Source: Monarcha castaneiventris obscurior (Eukaryota > Chordata > Aves > Passeriformes > Monarchidae). From it: 64,000 bases of DNA. The stretch is from positions 629,501 to 693,500 of the forward strand of contig JAMPIT010000230.1 of NCBI GenBank assembly GCA_026261815.1, in the 5' to 3' direction. Both the position numbers and the translations under genes were made by a program. Below are positions 1 through 12,154 of this stretch, in pieces (within the stretch, counting starts at the first letter, position 1; every line of letters starts with the position of its first letter). The notes beneath the pieces were generated by a model that was not told the DNA's origin, did not search any database, and saw only the letters and a program-made list of their open reading frames with translations.

Positions 1-1493
1 TCCCACCTATCCACAGGTTTTCCAAAAGCACTCAGTTGCTGCTGCCACAGGAATAATCTGCAGCCCATCAAGGCTGATCTGGAAGAATGTCATTTATAAT
101 GTACTGATGTGCTGTGGCATTGATCCACTGGTTCAATGAGCTCAGGAAGAAAAGGGAAGAAGGAAAAGGTGATTTGTGGAAGCTGGTTTCTGAAAGACCA
201 AAAAAGAAAAATTAAAAATAATAAAATCAAGTCACTCTGGAACCCCAAAATATTAATGTCAAGTGACAAGTGCATGTTCCGAGACAGCTTTGTCTCCTAA
301 GGCTGCATTTCTGCCTTTGAAGCAGAGAAAAGTTTAAAATCCAGAGTTTCTCAGAGAAATGAAAAAGCTTTTTACTCTCAGGCAGGCAAGCAGAGCCAGT
401 GGCAGGCTGGATGTAAAGCAGAATGAAAACCTACCCTGTTTTATTTGTGAGAGGCTCCTCGGTGACACTTCAAACGCAAGAGATGACACAATTCTCTCCC
501 CAAAATCATGCACATCTCTTGAGCAATGTCCCCTCTAGAGAAGGCACATCAGTGCCTAAATCCTGGAAAAATATTCAAGCATTGGGTATGGCTTATTTCC
601 TTCACAGTAACTGGGGGGCTAAATTTTGGGTTTGTTCTGGAAAAGATGTAGATAATTCTGGGATGTTTTTGTCATGGCTGAGCAGGGCTTGAACTGAGCC
701 TTTTGTGCCTCTCACCCACCCCACTGGTGAGGGAACTGGAGGGGACACAGCTGATCCCAAGTGATCCAAGGGATACTCCAGGCCATGTGGCATCATGCTC
801 AGCAATAAAAATCAGGGAAAAGTTGTCCAGGGGACTGCCTGGGCATCGGTTGGTTGGTGGTTAGAAATTTTATGCAACATGATTTTGGTACTTCTGGGGC
901 AGACTGTGAGGTCTCGGTGGCCTTGTTCAGTGTTTCACAAGCAAGAAAGGCTTCTGTATGAAAGTTTCCTTCTTTCTGTGATCTCCCCTTTGCTTCACCT
1001 CAAGGAAGGTGATCCTGCTAAGAGAGTGGCATAAGGGAAAAAGCTGGTGCTGCTTAAAAGTATGAAAAAAAAGAAGTGACAGTGATAAACAACAAGAACC
1101 AGACATGACAAAGACATAAAAAGTGTGGTTGGATGGAAAAGATTTTGTACGTGGGCTGCAGTTTCATTCCCCTGAGGACAGAGAGTGAAAACATCCCTGT
1201 AAATTCTAATTGAAGTGACAGCTGTAGTTAAACCACGTGTTGTGCATTAGCAGGTGTGGAAAAGGCAGGAATTAATACTCACACCAGGGTTTTGACAAAT
1301 GCCAGTGTGGAAATATGCAACATATGTGGCACGGGGTGTCCATACAGGAATTATCTGCAGAGGTACTGGATGTTATAGAGACTTGTACAGCAACAAAGGT
1401 ACCTTTTCAAGCAGTCCAAGAAGTGAAGAGAGATTTCCTTCATTTCTCTGACTCATTGCCCCTATCCAGAATAAAGATTGAGTCTGTACCCAA
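1..1493. other. Unique non-coding DNA, no feature recognised
   Basis: I see no exon with paired splice sites, no recognisable transposon and no RNA gene here. The open frames present are 60-90 codons long, overlap on opposite strands and look accidental. Confidence 0.6.
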
Positions 1494-1740
1494 CCACAGA
1501 ATCACAGAGTGGCTGGGTTTGAAGGGACCTTAAAGATCATTTAGCTCCAATCCCCTGCCATGGGCAGGAATGCCACCCACCAGATCAGGTTGCTCAAGCA
1601 AAGCCTGGCCTTGAAAACTTCCAGGGATGGGGCATCCACAATGTCTACAGGCAGCACGTTCCAGTGCCTCACCACCCTCATATTGAACAATTTATTTGTT
1701 AGAACTAATCTGAGGCATGAGGAAGGGGCAGAGGAGTCAC
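1494..1740 (-). mobile_element. CR1 LINE 3' end fragment
   Basis: Read on the minus strand this is a 5'-truncated CR1 LINE ending in the usual 3' tail. On the plus strand it begins with cacagaatcacagag, then a 'gaagggaccttaaagatcat' block, then the conserved 'ctggccttgaaaacttccagggatgg' region. It covers only the 3' UTR and the very end of the element, with no intact ORF2. CR1 copies are normally 5'-truncated and lack target-site duplications, so the right boundary is approximate. Confidence 0.85.
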
Positions 1741-1838
1741 GGAGCTCAGTTGTTTGGAGCATGGGGTTAAAAACACCAAGGTTGCTGTTCCATCCCTGTA
1801 CAGGCCATTGTAAGAGTTGGAAAAGAGATTCTTGTGTG

Positions 1839-1871
1839 CCCTTTCCAGCTCAGAATATTCTGTGATTCTGT
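1839..1871 (+). mobile_element. Short CR1 3' tail remnant
   Basis: A 33-bp stretch reads like the last bases of a plus-strand CR1, with 'ccctttccagctcag' followed by an ATTCTGTG-type octamer. It is too short to be certain and could be a chance match, but it lies 100 bp from a clear CR1. Confidence 0.4.
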
Positions 1872-1998
1872 TAAATTCTGTAATGCAAGTGTAGACTTGG
1901 AGGACAAATAATAAATAAATGCTTTCTTTTCCAGGGTTGTTTTCCTGCCCAGTGATAACACAGGAGATCCGCTGTCCTCTGCGACTCCTGGCTCCAGT

Positions 1999-2240
1999 GG
2001 TTTTAAACTAAAAGAGGATAGACTTAGATTAGGTACCAGGAAGAAATATTAAGTACTTAGAAAGAAATTCTTCACCCAGAGGACGGTGAGGCTCTGGCAC
2101 AGATTGCTCAGAGAAGCTGTGAATGCCCCATCCCTGGAAGAGCTCAAGGCCAGGCTGGAGCAACCTGGGGCAGTGGAAGGGGATGGAATGAGATGATCTT
2201 TAAGGTCCCTTCCAACCCAAACCATTCTGGGATTCCATGA
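1999..2240 (+). mobile_element. CR1 LINE 3' end fragment
   Basis: This is a plus-strand CR1 3' segment. It starts at 'ttttaaactaaaagagg', passes through 'gaaattcttcacccagagg' and the 'gaggctctggcaca' region, and ends in 'ggtcccttccaaccc' plus a degenerate octamer tail. An internal duplication near 2035-2070 repeats the 'agaaat' portion. It is in opposite orientation to the CR1 at 1494. Confidence 0.88.
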
Positions 2241-3253
2241 TAGAATCATGTCCACCAACAGCCTGGCTGCTGAGTCAGTTTCATGGATGTTTTTCAGACA
2301 CAAGGCACTGCAGCCCACATTGCTACTACAGCGAAGGAAAACAGCTCCGACACCTTGCAGCTTGTGCCATCTGATTTTCATGGCACAATTCCCTTTGCAA
2401 GGAAAAGGAAATACACTGGCAGAACTTTATGTTTTGTAAGAGCTTTCTGAGATTTTTTTGAGGGGAAAGCAATTGAGGCAATGATGTGAATTTTACATGC
2501 AAACTTCTGCATCAGGCTGTAGCCTAGCAACATCAGCAGCCCAGCATCCAAAAACTTCATCCAGCATGCTGGTGAATTCAGCAAGTCAGAGACTGGGGGG
2601 AAGTGTGTGGCTGCTGTCAGCTACGTTTTTCTGTAAATTAGCTTTGATAACATCTTTTAAATCCCTAATCCACAATGAAGAGCCTCTCACAAAGCTGGAA
2701 GGAGGTTTACTATTTATCACTACACTGCTGCACTCCTGGAGCAGAGGAGGACTTCTTTGCTGACAATTCTTTGCTCTTGGAGCAGTATCACTACTGTTGG
2801 AAACTCCAGACTGGAGAGAGAAACTCCCCAAAATCAAACTGAAAAAAAACCCAAAAAACAACCTTTCCTTTTTGTCAGTGGACTTCCAGGTGGCTGGAAA
2901 ATGGATCAGACCAGCAGATTGGAGAGGCAGCCATGAATAGTTCAAAGTCTAACTGGTAACTGGTTATGAGCAGGGTTCTTCAGGGGTGACACACATCCCA
3001 CCAGATTAAAATTGTAGCTAGACAGCCCCCAGCATGGATGGAGCTGTGGAAATTACCTGCTTTTAATAAACCATGACTCCAAGGAGGCTTTAGCTCCCAG
3101 GATTGAAACCAGCAGGATAAGATCATCCTACTCCCATGAAAAGACAGCAGAAGGATTAGGTCCGAGAGGTGCCTCACAGGAATCAAGGGTTGAACATTGT
3201 TGAATATTTTGATCACCAAAATTTTAGAGCCTGCTTTATTGTGGTGTTTGGTT
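2241..3253. other. Unique DNA, nothing recognised
   Basis: No repeat family, RNA gene or splice-bounded open frame was seen in this stretch. Confidence 0.55.
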
Positions 3254-3312
3254 TAAGGTTGGACTTGGTTTTGGAGGTCTTTTCCAACCTTAATGATTCT
3301 TTGATTCTGTGT
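3254..3312 (+). mobile_element. CR1 LINE terminal fragment
   Basis: About 59 bp match the extreme 3' end of a plus-strand CR1: 'aaggttggacttgg', then 'ttggaggtcttttccaacc', then two ATTCT-type octamers. The 'gttggacttgatgatctt' style end resembles the subfamily of the copy near 54.1 kb more than the 'aaggtcccttccaaccc' type. Confidence 0.75.
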
Positions 3313-3759
3313 TTGGCTCTTGTATTGCAACCCAACACAAGCAGCTGGCCACAGTCTTGCCAACAGGTCCTTAAGCACAACTTGTGTGACAACACCAGCC
3401 ACAGGAATTAATGTCAATAAAAACAGCAGCTTTTGCTTCAGAGGAACACACTGACACCTCATGGAGTGTGGCTCAGAACCACCCTACAGTGGCAAGAGAC
3501 AAAGCCCTGCTCTGCCTGTTCCCTCCCAGCTCTGCAGAGCCTTTCTCACCAGGAAAGCCCCACAGGCAATCACATAAATTAACAAATCAGGAAATGCGCC
3601 CATGGTGGGTTGGTGCCACTTGCTTTTGTCATCAGGAAGCTTCTCCATTCTTGATATTTACATGGAGGCTTTGGTGCTGCCCACAGGTGTTTAAATGATG
3701 AGACAGCCTGCAGAAAGACGGGATTGTGTCACCAGTGTAAATTAACATGTATTCCATGC
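3313..3759. other. Unique DNA, nothing recognised
   Basis: No supported feature lies between the two CR1 fragments. Confidence 0.5.
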
Positions 3760-4040
3760 TCATAGACTCAGAGAATACCCTGAGCTGGGAGGGACCCACA
3801 AGGATCATCAAGTCCAACTCCTGGCCCTGCACAGTACAACCCTAAAAATTCCATCCTGTGCCTGAGAGTGTTGCACAAATATTTCTTGAACTTGGGCAGC
3901 CTTGGGTCCATGACCATTCCCTGTGGAACCTCTTCAGTGCCCGACAGCCCTCTGAGGGAAGAACCTTTTCCTAATACCCACCTTAAACTTCCCTTGACAC
4001 ACCTTCAGGCCGTTCTGTCAGGTCCTATCACCAGGTTTGG
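3760..4040 (-). mobile_element. CR1 LINE 3' fragment, divergent subfamily
   Basis: This minus-strand CR1 copy belongs to a different subfamily from most in the window. On the plus strand it reads 'gggagggacccacaaggatc', then 'tcctggccctgcacag', then 'gaagaaccttttcctaatac'. The same subfamily recurs at 52,271-52,518. It is 5'-truncated with no intact coding frame. Confidence 0.82.
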
Positions 4041-5061
4041 GTGACCAGGCTCTGGTGACTTCCAGGTCACCAGAAGAGCTCAGTGCCTTCCCCTCCACTT
4101 CCCCTCATGAGGAAGCTGCTGTGGGTGGTATAAATCCCCTGGGTCAGGCTGCTTGGTACAAGAGTCACCACAAACCAATGATCACAGGTGAAATAGGCAA
4201 ATGTCCACAGGAATATCTGCTGCCTCTCATTCAGAAAGAGCATTTTAATCTACACAGAGAGCTACCCAAGAGATGGGCAACAGCTCCGTGCACTTAAAAC
4301 AGCAACTAAAGAAAAAAGACCAAGACCCAGATGCAAACATCTGTTAACAATAAAAGCTGACACGATGCATTTATGCATGGCACAAAACATAATCAAGATT
4401 CAATCTGCCAGTTTTTTTCTCAGCGTCGTTAAGAATTCAAAGAGCATTTTTGTGTACATGATCATGTTGCTTCAAAAAGCATCTCTTTCAGCCTTTTGTG
4501 CTCAAACGGGTGCTTTTTACACCAAATAGATTCTGTTAACTGTTGTCACCTTTAAAGGTTGTAAAAGATCAGATGGATAATCTGATATTTTGAAATATTG
4601 GCAACACTTCATTAGACCATGGGCTATGCTGTGTCCTCTTCATTGACATCACCACACGACAATCTGGAGGACCAATGTGAATCCCTTTTCTGCTAATACA
4701 AGAAGAAGGTGTAAATAAAAAACATCCACTTTTAGGAATTTGTCTGACAGATTTCGTTATGCTAAAGACAGCTTGAGAATCCTTTTGTAGCTCTAACTTA
4801 TAAGAATGTATATTAAAAGGAAGGAAAATTAAATGAAACTGTATTTTCTAGGCCATAAAAGCAAACAACGTGCAGCTGAAATTAAAAGCAAAATGCTGAT
4901 CATGCTCTATGCATTTAATACGCCTTGAAAAGAAACAATAACCTTAATAAACATTAGGAATAAGGAAAGAATGATTAAAAAATATTAAAGACAAAGCAAA
5001 ATTGACACATGGGATTGTTGCCCAGTCTTAACGCCTGTTGTAGGTGAAGTACCTGAGCAGA
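4041..5061. other. AT-rich unique DNA
   Basis: About 1 kb of AT-rich sequence with poly-T and poly-A runs. I found no gene, RNA or repeat family that I recognise. Confidence 0.5.
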
Positions 5062-5372
5062 AATAACTCCAGGCATCACGACAGGTTGGGGGGTGACCTG
5101 ATGGAGAGCAGGAGAAGGACCTGGGGGTCATGGTGGCCAGCAGGTCAATCACGAGCCAAAAATGTGCTCCTGTGGACAGGAAGGTCACTGGGATCTGGGG
5201 ATTCATTCAGGAGAGTGACCAGCAGCTGGAGGGAGGTGCCTCTGCCCCTCTACTCTGTCCTGGATCTGTGTCCAATTCTGGGCTCTCCAGGTCAAGCCAG
5301 GCAAAGAACTCCCAGGGAGGGTCCAGCAGGAGCTGGATGATGTTTGGGGGACTGGAGCATTTCTGTATTCCC
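5062..5372 (+). mobile_element. CR1 LINE internal (ORF2 end) fragment
   Basis: This plus-strand CR1 piece comes from a more 5' part of the element than the others, just upstream of the 3' UTR. The 'gagaaggacctgggggtcat', 'agccaaaaatgtgctcctg' and 'tgtccaattctgggctctcc' blocks follow in CR1 order. In the intact element this codes for the C-terminal part of the reverse transcriptase protein, but here it is broken. Both ends are missing, so it is an isolated internal fragment. Confidence 0.75.
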
Positions 5373-7979
5373 CCTATGAACCCAACTCCCTCCATGAAGG
5401 GAACAAAGGAAAACCTCCCTGTTCTCCCTGTTCTGCACAGTGTGTTCCCTTTCTGAGAAGGTTGCTGTGAGCAACAGAAAAAGAAGGATCTTAATAAGGA
5501 GCATTTATTGCAAATGAAAGGAAGCAGCTTCTGGACTTCAAAGGTCATTTTTGGAACAGCTCTGCTTGTGGGGGCACAGGACAGAAAACCTCTTCTTCTT
5601 GAGCCCTCCAAACACACAGGTAGGGAAAGGAATAGAAAAGAATGTGATAATATGCCAAGAAATGCAGGAAAAGGCTTAATTGCTGAGCAAAAAAAGCAAA
5701 TTTTTTAATCAGAAATGAGCTTGTTTATTGTTGGGAAAAAAGGAGCTTTTACACTTTTTACTGTGCCAAAGAACAAAGTCAGCTCAATGTCCCCAAAAAG
5801 ACAATATGCTGTGGGTAAACTCAGAATCTACTTGACTGGAATTATCAAAGTGAAGACCAAATTCCAAGATGGCACTTTGAGTGAGGAAGTCTGTGATATC
5901 TGGTGATTCCAGAGATTGCAGATGTGCTCCAGGGTACATTGTGAGCATCAAGAAAGACACTGGGGAATTCAGTGTGAAGAGTGAAATGACAGTAACAAGC
6001 TGACAGTTTAATTTTTGCTATGTTGAAGAAAATTAGAGGCATTAAATACATCAAATTAATATTTTCCTCTTGGCCAGGTTGTACAGAGGCTGAAAATTAA
6101 CAGCACAAGAACCATGTTTATTGCTTCCTTTTTACAATTCCTTCTTCCCAGCATGACTTCTTGACTTCTTCAAAATTTCCCCGTGTTTGAACTCCTGGCT
6201 GCTTTCTAAGGAGCCTTGATTTTGAATTATTTTTGATATTCGAAGAGCTTTCATATTTCAAACAGGTTCCTTTTTCTTTACTTCCCATGAAAAATCATTA
6301 TACAAAAAAAAAATCATTTTGATGTGTTATGTAGATATTTTATTAAAAAAAGGGTGAAAGCAGAAATTGGCTGGAACTACAATAAAATATTTTACTGACA
6401 GGTATAGATAAGCACTAATTAAATAGCTAGGGAATCCATGTGAATAATTTCACAGAAGGGAAAGTCTTATTCCAAATATCAGCAGAAAAACAGGCAAGAA
6501 AATTCCTTCATCCTTGGGAAGATTATCAGGAAGTCTGTCACTGAAGATGGGGTTTGGAGTGATTTTTTAATGTTAATTTTGATTCAGTTTCTGTCTAGCC
6601 CAAGATACTTTAACCAGGAGCTGAGAAATTATAAAAAAATAAAACATTGTTCATATTAGAACAGACTCCTTAAAACAATTACTGAAGGAAGTAACCTCAA
6701 TAAATATTACAGATAATAAGAAATATTAATAACCCTCTACTACCAGAGAAACGTGACGTGTCAACATCCCACCTGATCTCTCCTGGTTTTGGGTGGGAAA
6801 GATGTTTATCTGCTATAGAATTAACTAATTAAAGTTTGAGAAGAGCAAATCTGGGCTAAAATTTGCTATTAGGAGTAGGGAAAGAAAATAAATACAAAAG
6901 GAGAGGAAGGGATGGAAAAAGTACTGCAAGAAAGAAAAGTGAGAGTGGGAAATGCATTAAGAGGAAAATGGAGAAGAAAAAGTAAAAAATAAGACCATCA
7001 GAAAAGCACAGGAGAAAATGGAGACTTTTGATGGAAGCTTCTTGTCCTCATTCAGGAATTGAAAGGTTGCAGCCTGAAATGCCAACATTTCCCTCGCTAT
7101 CAATATCCAGAACATGATCTATGACTGCAATTTTGCAGAGCTCACTACTCAGTGAATATGGGAACATTTAACTGTCAGCAGTAAAGTCCATATTTACAGA
7201 AAATGCAAGGCAACAGAATGAGAGTTGTAATTATTAGGATGAGTAGAAAATTGGGAAATGACACGGAAGTCAGTGAAGGACACAGTTACAATATATGTTA
7301 AAAGTTAGATTAAAATGGGTGGGCAAGATCTTCCAAAATAATTGTGAAGAAAACATTAAAGTAGCAATGACAATATGATAATAAAAAAGTAGATGTTATC
7401 TCAAAAAAAAAAAAGATGGTGTGGGGCAAATGACAGATTTTTCTACTTTTAGTTAATGCAAAAGCGAAAAGAAATTAATCAAATACTAAAAAACTACTTT
7501 TGCCTCAACTAGAAAATTCCTGTGTTGTGCCCATTTTCCCTTTGTAAAAAGGATATTTAAAAATCTTATGACAAAGTCCAGAAACGTTTATGATCTAATT
7601 TTACAAGGCTGTTAAAAGCAATATGACATTTTGTACTCTCAGAGTTATTAACTCCATCGTGGAAGGTAAACACATTCCTTCCTCTGGACAGAAAACAATG
7701 AGGGCAAAAATAAAGCTCATGGAAGAGGGGCACCAAACAATTTACTGCATATGAGTCTGGTTTTTAGCATTAAAGGTTTTAGCAAAAGCAACTTCAGGTT
7801 GGGTGGATACAAAGAAGTTTTATTACCATACATCAGTGAGGTTATTTTTTTCCTGAAACCACAAAATAATGTGGGAAGAAGGCAGGGACTGATTTCATGT
7901 TATTTTATTAATGTGTACACACACACGGACGTGAGGTTTTCACATCCATGAAAGTTCCGGGCTTAGTTTATTACAACCC
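5373..7979. other. AT-rich unique DNA with A-tracts
   Basis: About 2.6 kb of AT-rich sequence with short A and T homopolymers, for example near 6300 and 7400. No splice-bounded frame, recognised repeat or RNA gene was seen. Confidence 0.5.
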
Positions 7980-8155
7980 TTTGGGCACAAAAAAATTTAC
8001 TTGTCTGAAAAGAAAGGGAATTTCTGTGGATGCACATCCCTCTGGGCACAAAAAAATTTACTTGTCTGGAAAGAAAGGGAATTTCTGTGGATGCACATCC
8101 CTCTGGGCACAAAAAAATTTACTTGTCTGGAAAGAAAGGGAATTTCTGTGGATGC
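7980..8155 (+). repeat. 61-bp minisatellite, about 2.9 copies
   Basis: Three head-to-tail units begin at about 7980, 8041 and 8102, giving an exact 61-bp period. Each unit contains 'gggcacaaaaaaatttactt', 'gtctggaaagaaaggg' and 'aatttctgtggatgcacatc'. The units differ at only a few bases. The third breaks off after 'ctgtggatgca' and continues directly into the first copy of the duplicated block at 8144. Confidence 0.95.
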
Positions 8156-9057
8156 AATGTTGGGAGGGAAATCGGCTTAAATTCAAGATGTAAATGTTTT
8201 TGTGTTGGGTTTTTTTTGGTTTATTTTGTTTGGGTTTTTTTTTTTGTTTGTGGGGTTTTTTTGTTTTTGGTTGAGGGTTTTTTTGGTTTGGTTTTGGGTT
8301 TTTTCCCATAAGGATCCTTGAGTTCCCTTGCTCGCCAAGGGAAATTCCTGAGATTAACATGAAATGAGCAGTAGTGATCACTGTGGCTGCCTGGGACTGT
8401 CTGAGCCATGAAACCTCTGGCTGTTCCCACCATTCCCAGTCACAAATGAAAAGGGATTAATCAGGGAATCAGCCCAAGCCAGTGCTCATTCCAATGGCAA
8501 CACTGCCTTTGTGCCATGCCTACATGAAGGCATTGCTTCTAAACTTGTAGGGAATGTTCCATCTCCGGGAAAAAATAATGAAAAAGTAGAGTTATTAACT
8601 CAGAGAGGGTTAATTAGGGGTTAGATGTATTTGCAGTTTGGGTGGGTTGCTAGGCCTGCATTGTGCTGGAGAAGAGTGGAGTCGAGGATTTATTTTTCCA
8701 TAAGCAGTGGGTGACACGGTTTGAGATAATCACAATAAACAGGCCTGTGGAGGCTGCCCGTGGCATTTCCAAGCTCTACAAAACCCGATGTTTCAGGAGT
8801 TGTCTTCCAACATCTCATCCTACTGTGATCTCAGATTTCTCTGGAATGTCCCTCTGATTCCATTTCCTAATTAAGCCTCCAGCTCCTCCTACCCTTGGTG
8901 TTTCCCTTCCATGAGCTCTGCACAGGCTGAGGTGTGAAGCACAGACTGGCTGACAGCAACCACTGCGTGTCAAGTCCTTGGAAAGCTCCAGTAGCACCTG
9001 CCTTGAGCAGTTCTTGTGTATTTCACAATTTAGAGGAATTTTGATTGTTTTTTAATT
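8144..9057 (+). repeat. Tandem segmental duplication, copy 1 (about 914 bp)
   Basis: This is the first of two head-to-tail copies of one block. It runs from 'ttctgtggatgcaatgttgg', through a GT-rich low-complexity tract (about 8190-8305) and a unique segment, to 'gaattttgattgttttttaa'. By eye the copies differ at only a handful of substitutions outside the low-complexity tract, for example gatgcaatg/gatgccatg, tgctagg/tgcaagg and agtagc/agtggc. I recognise no gene or transposon in the unit, so its origin is unknown. Confidence 0.93.
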
Positions 9058-9071
9058 TAATTTTAATTTAA

Positions 9072-9991
9072 TTCTGTGGATGCCATGTTGGGAGGGAAAT
9101 CGGCTTAAATTCAAGATGTAAATATTTTTGTGTTGGGGTTTTTTTTGTTTATTTTGTTTGTTTTTTTGTTTTGGTTGTGGGTTTTTTGGGGTTTTTGTTT
9201 TGTTTTTGGTTTGTTTTTGGTTTGGTTTTGGGTTTTTTCCCATAAGGATCCTTGAGTTCCCTTGCTCGCCAAGGGAAATTCCTGAGATTAACATGAAATG
9301 AGCAGTAGTGATCACTGTGGCTGCCTGGGACTGTCTGAGCCATGAAACCTCTGGCTGTTCCCACCATTCCCAGTCACAAATGAAAAGGGATTAATCAGGG
9401 AATCAGCCCAAGCCAGTGCTCATTCCAATGGCAACACTGCCTTTGTGCCATGCCTACATGAAGGCATTGCTTCTAAACTTGTAGGGAATGTTCCATCTCT
9501 GGGAAAAAATAATGAAAAAGTAGAGTTATTAACTCAGAGAGGGTTAATTAGGGGTTAGATGTATTTGCAGTTTGGGTGGGTTGCAAGGCCTGCATTGTGC
9601 TGGAGAAGAGTGGAGTCGAGGATTTATTTTTCCATAAGCAGTGGGTGACACGGTTTGAGATAATCACAATAAACAGGCCTGTGGAGGCTGCCCGTGGCAT
9701 TTCCAAGCTCTACAAAACCCGATGTTTCAGGAGTTGTCTTCCAACATCTCATCCTACTGTGATCTCAGATTTCTCTGGAATGTCCCTCTGATTCCATTTC
9801 CTAATTAAGCCTCCAGCTCCTCCTACCCTTGGTGTTTCCCTTCCATGAGCTCTGCACAGGCTGAGGTGTGAAGCACAGACTGGCTGACAGCAACCACTGC
9901 GTGTCAAGTCCTTGGAAAGCTCCAGTGGCACCTGCCTCGAGCAGTTCTTGTGTATTTCACAATTTAGAGGAATTTTGATTGTTTTTTAATT
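9072..9991 (+). repeat. Tandem segmental duplication, copy 2 (about 920 bp)
   Basis: This is the second copy of the block at 8144-9057, offset by 928 bp at its start. The two are separated by about 14 bp of a short TTTAATTTAA-type repeat. The GT-rich tract (about 9125-9235) differs in length and arrangement from copy 1, while the flanking unique sequence is nearly identical. That pattern fits a recent duplication followed by slippage in the simple repeat. Confidence 0.93.
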
Positions 9992-11615
9992 GTTTTAATG
10001 CAACCTTAGTAACGTGATATTAGCAAAACTGAATACATGCATATAAGTTTGGGGTTTTTTTTAAAATCAGGAAGTTTATGATCCTCTTCAGAGATGAACA
10101 ATTAGACAGAAGTTGTATTTTTATGTAAACAAAAATCTCTGGACATCCTCTACTGTCACATTGCATTTTGGTTTGGGTATCCTTCCATGCAGATGTCACA
10201 TCTCCAAAACTGGAACCTTTTTTCCACCAGTAGGAGAAAGTAAGGAATAGCAGTGAGAACACAAGGCCATCATCTACATATTGTTTTTTTAATGTAAACC
10301 AAATTTAATTCCATCCCAGTATGGGCTGGAGAGTGATGAGGGCATCGAATGTGGAGGTATTTTAGAGCAAGTTTGAAACGGATTTTGAAGCTATTGCTGC
10401 AAGCAGATGAGAATCATCTGATAACAACATGGAAGGGACACTACAAACATGCAGAAGTGTGAGTTTGCCACTGCAGGTGGAAGAAGACTCAAATGTTAAC
10501 AAGAAAGCAGCATCACTCATGGTCTCTGACCCCTGGAGAGAAACTGGTCACTTATTTCAAGATACACTGACTGATTTGCACCATCCTGACAGGAATCACT
10601 GCGAATTTTTACAGATCTGTTACTAAAATCCCCAGAATTCCAAGTCAGCTGCAACTGCCTTGTCCCACTCGGAGAAAAGCAGGTCAGGAAAGTGATGTTT
10701 GCTCTGATGAAGTCACAGGCAATGGAAAGGAGAACCGTGCATTGTGCAGCTTTTGTTGTATCAGCTGAACATTTCCTCGGCCCTGCTCTACAGGGACCCC
10801 ATAAAAGAATTCAGGATCTGTCTTTTGTTTCCCTCACATTCACTCGATGCCTCAAAGATTCCTGAGGGGTGAATCTCAGCCATGTTCAGGAAGAAGAGCA
10901 AACACAAAGCTCCCATGTCAAATGGGACTGAGGATGTTCCCAGTACAAGCTCATTATAATTTTCAAGTCAATTTTGTTTCAATTATCTTCTAGGGGAAAA
11001 GAGAGACATTAGGAAGACAGACATTGTAACATACTCAAACTGCACTGGGTGACATTTTTTTTTCCAATGCTCAGGAGAAAATTTTCTCAGATTGATTTAT
11101 TAATGTTATCTTGTCTCTGTTCGTTCACATGGTGAGCAGGGTGTGCAGGTAAACAAAGAATTCCCACCATGAGGGAAAATTATTTGTTCAGACACCAGTA
11201 GTCTGTCACCTCTCACACCCTCTGTTCATTTCCCAGCCACTCTGAGCATGATCTAGTCCACTTCTCTCACCTTCACCATGACTGAAAGTTCACACTAATG
11301 TCCACAAGTCAGTTTTTAATACTGGAATATCCCCTCAGCCAAACAGGAGTATTTTACTGCTGGTTTCAGAACTGATCAGTGACCCAAGGTCCTTGCTGGT
11401 ATCCCTGTCCAGAAATGTGAAAGGTCTTCTCTCCTGTCCCTTCAAAAATCCCCCCTAAAGTTAAACAGAAGGGAATCTTTCTTCCCAGTGCTCCGTGTCC
11501 AAGCTATACTTGGAATTAAGATTTCCTGCATGGCAGTGAAAATACCCAAGATCCTGACACCAGCTGCTCCAGCCCAGTCTCCATCCTGAGGTTTGCTAAC
11601 TCCATCATGCCCCAC
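9992..11615. other. Unique DNA, nothing recognised
   Basis: I see no repeat family or splice-bounded frame between the duplication and the minisatellite. Confidence 0.5.
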
Positions 11616-12154
11616 AGAGGCAGCCTTCCTCCCAGTTTGAGGAGAAGGCACCGGCCTTCCTCCCAGTTTGAGGAGGCACCAGCCTTCCTCCTAGTTTCAG
11701 GAGGTACCAGCCTTCCTCCCAGTTTCAGGAGAAGGCACCAGCCTTCCTCCCAGTTTCAGAAGGAGGCACCAGCCTTCCTCCCAGTTTGAGGAGAAGGCAC
11801 CAGCCTTCCTCCCAGTTTCAGAAGGAGGCACCAGCCTTCCTCCCAGTTTCAGGAGAAGGCACCAGCCTTCCTCCCAGTTTCAGGAGGAGGCACCAGCCTT
11901 CCTCCCAGTTTGAGGAGAAGGCACCAGCCTTCCTCCCAGTTTCAGAAGGCACCAGCCTTCCTCCCAGTTTCAGGAGAAGGCACCAGCCTTCCTCCCAGTT
12001 TCAGGAGGCACCAGCCTTCCTCCCAGTTTCAGGAGAAGGCACCAGCCTTCCTCCCAGTTTCAGGAGAAGGCACCAGCCTTCCTCCCAGTTTCAGGAGAAG
12101 GCACCAGCCTTCCTCCCAGTTTCAGAAGGCACCAGCCTTCCTCCCAGTTTCAGG
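11616..12154 (+). repeat. Minisatellite of about 31 bp, 18 copies
   Basis: Eighteen copies of a 'caccagccttcctcccagtt' core are arranged head to tail. Full units are 31 bp (core plus 'tcaggagaagg'). Shorter units lack parts of the 'aggagaagg' spacer, and some carry 'tgagg' or 'cagaagg' variants. The variants are interspersed, which suggests repeated slippage or conversion. Several frames lack stops simply because the unit has none, so the proline- and serine-rich translations are not evidence of a protein. A degenerate nineteenth copy sits near 12,190. Confidence 0.95.
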
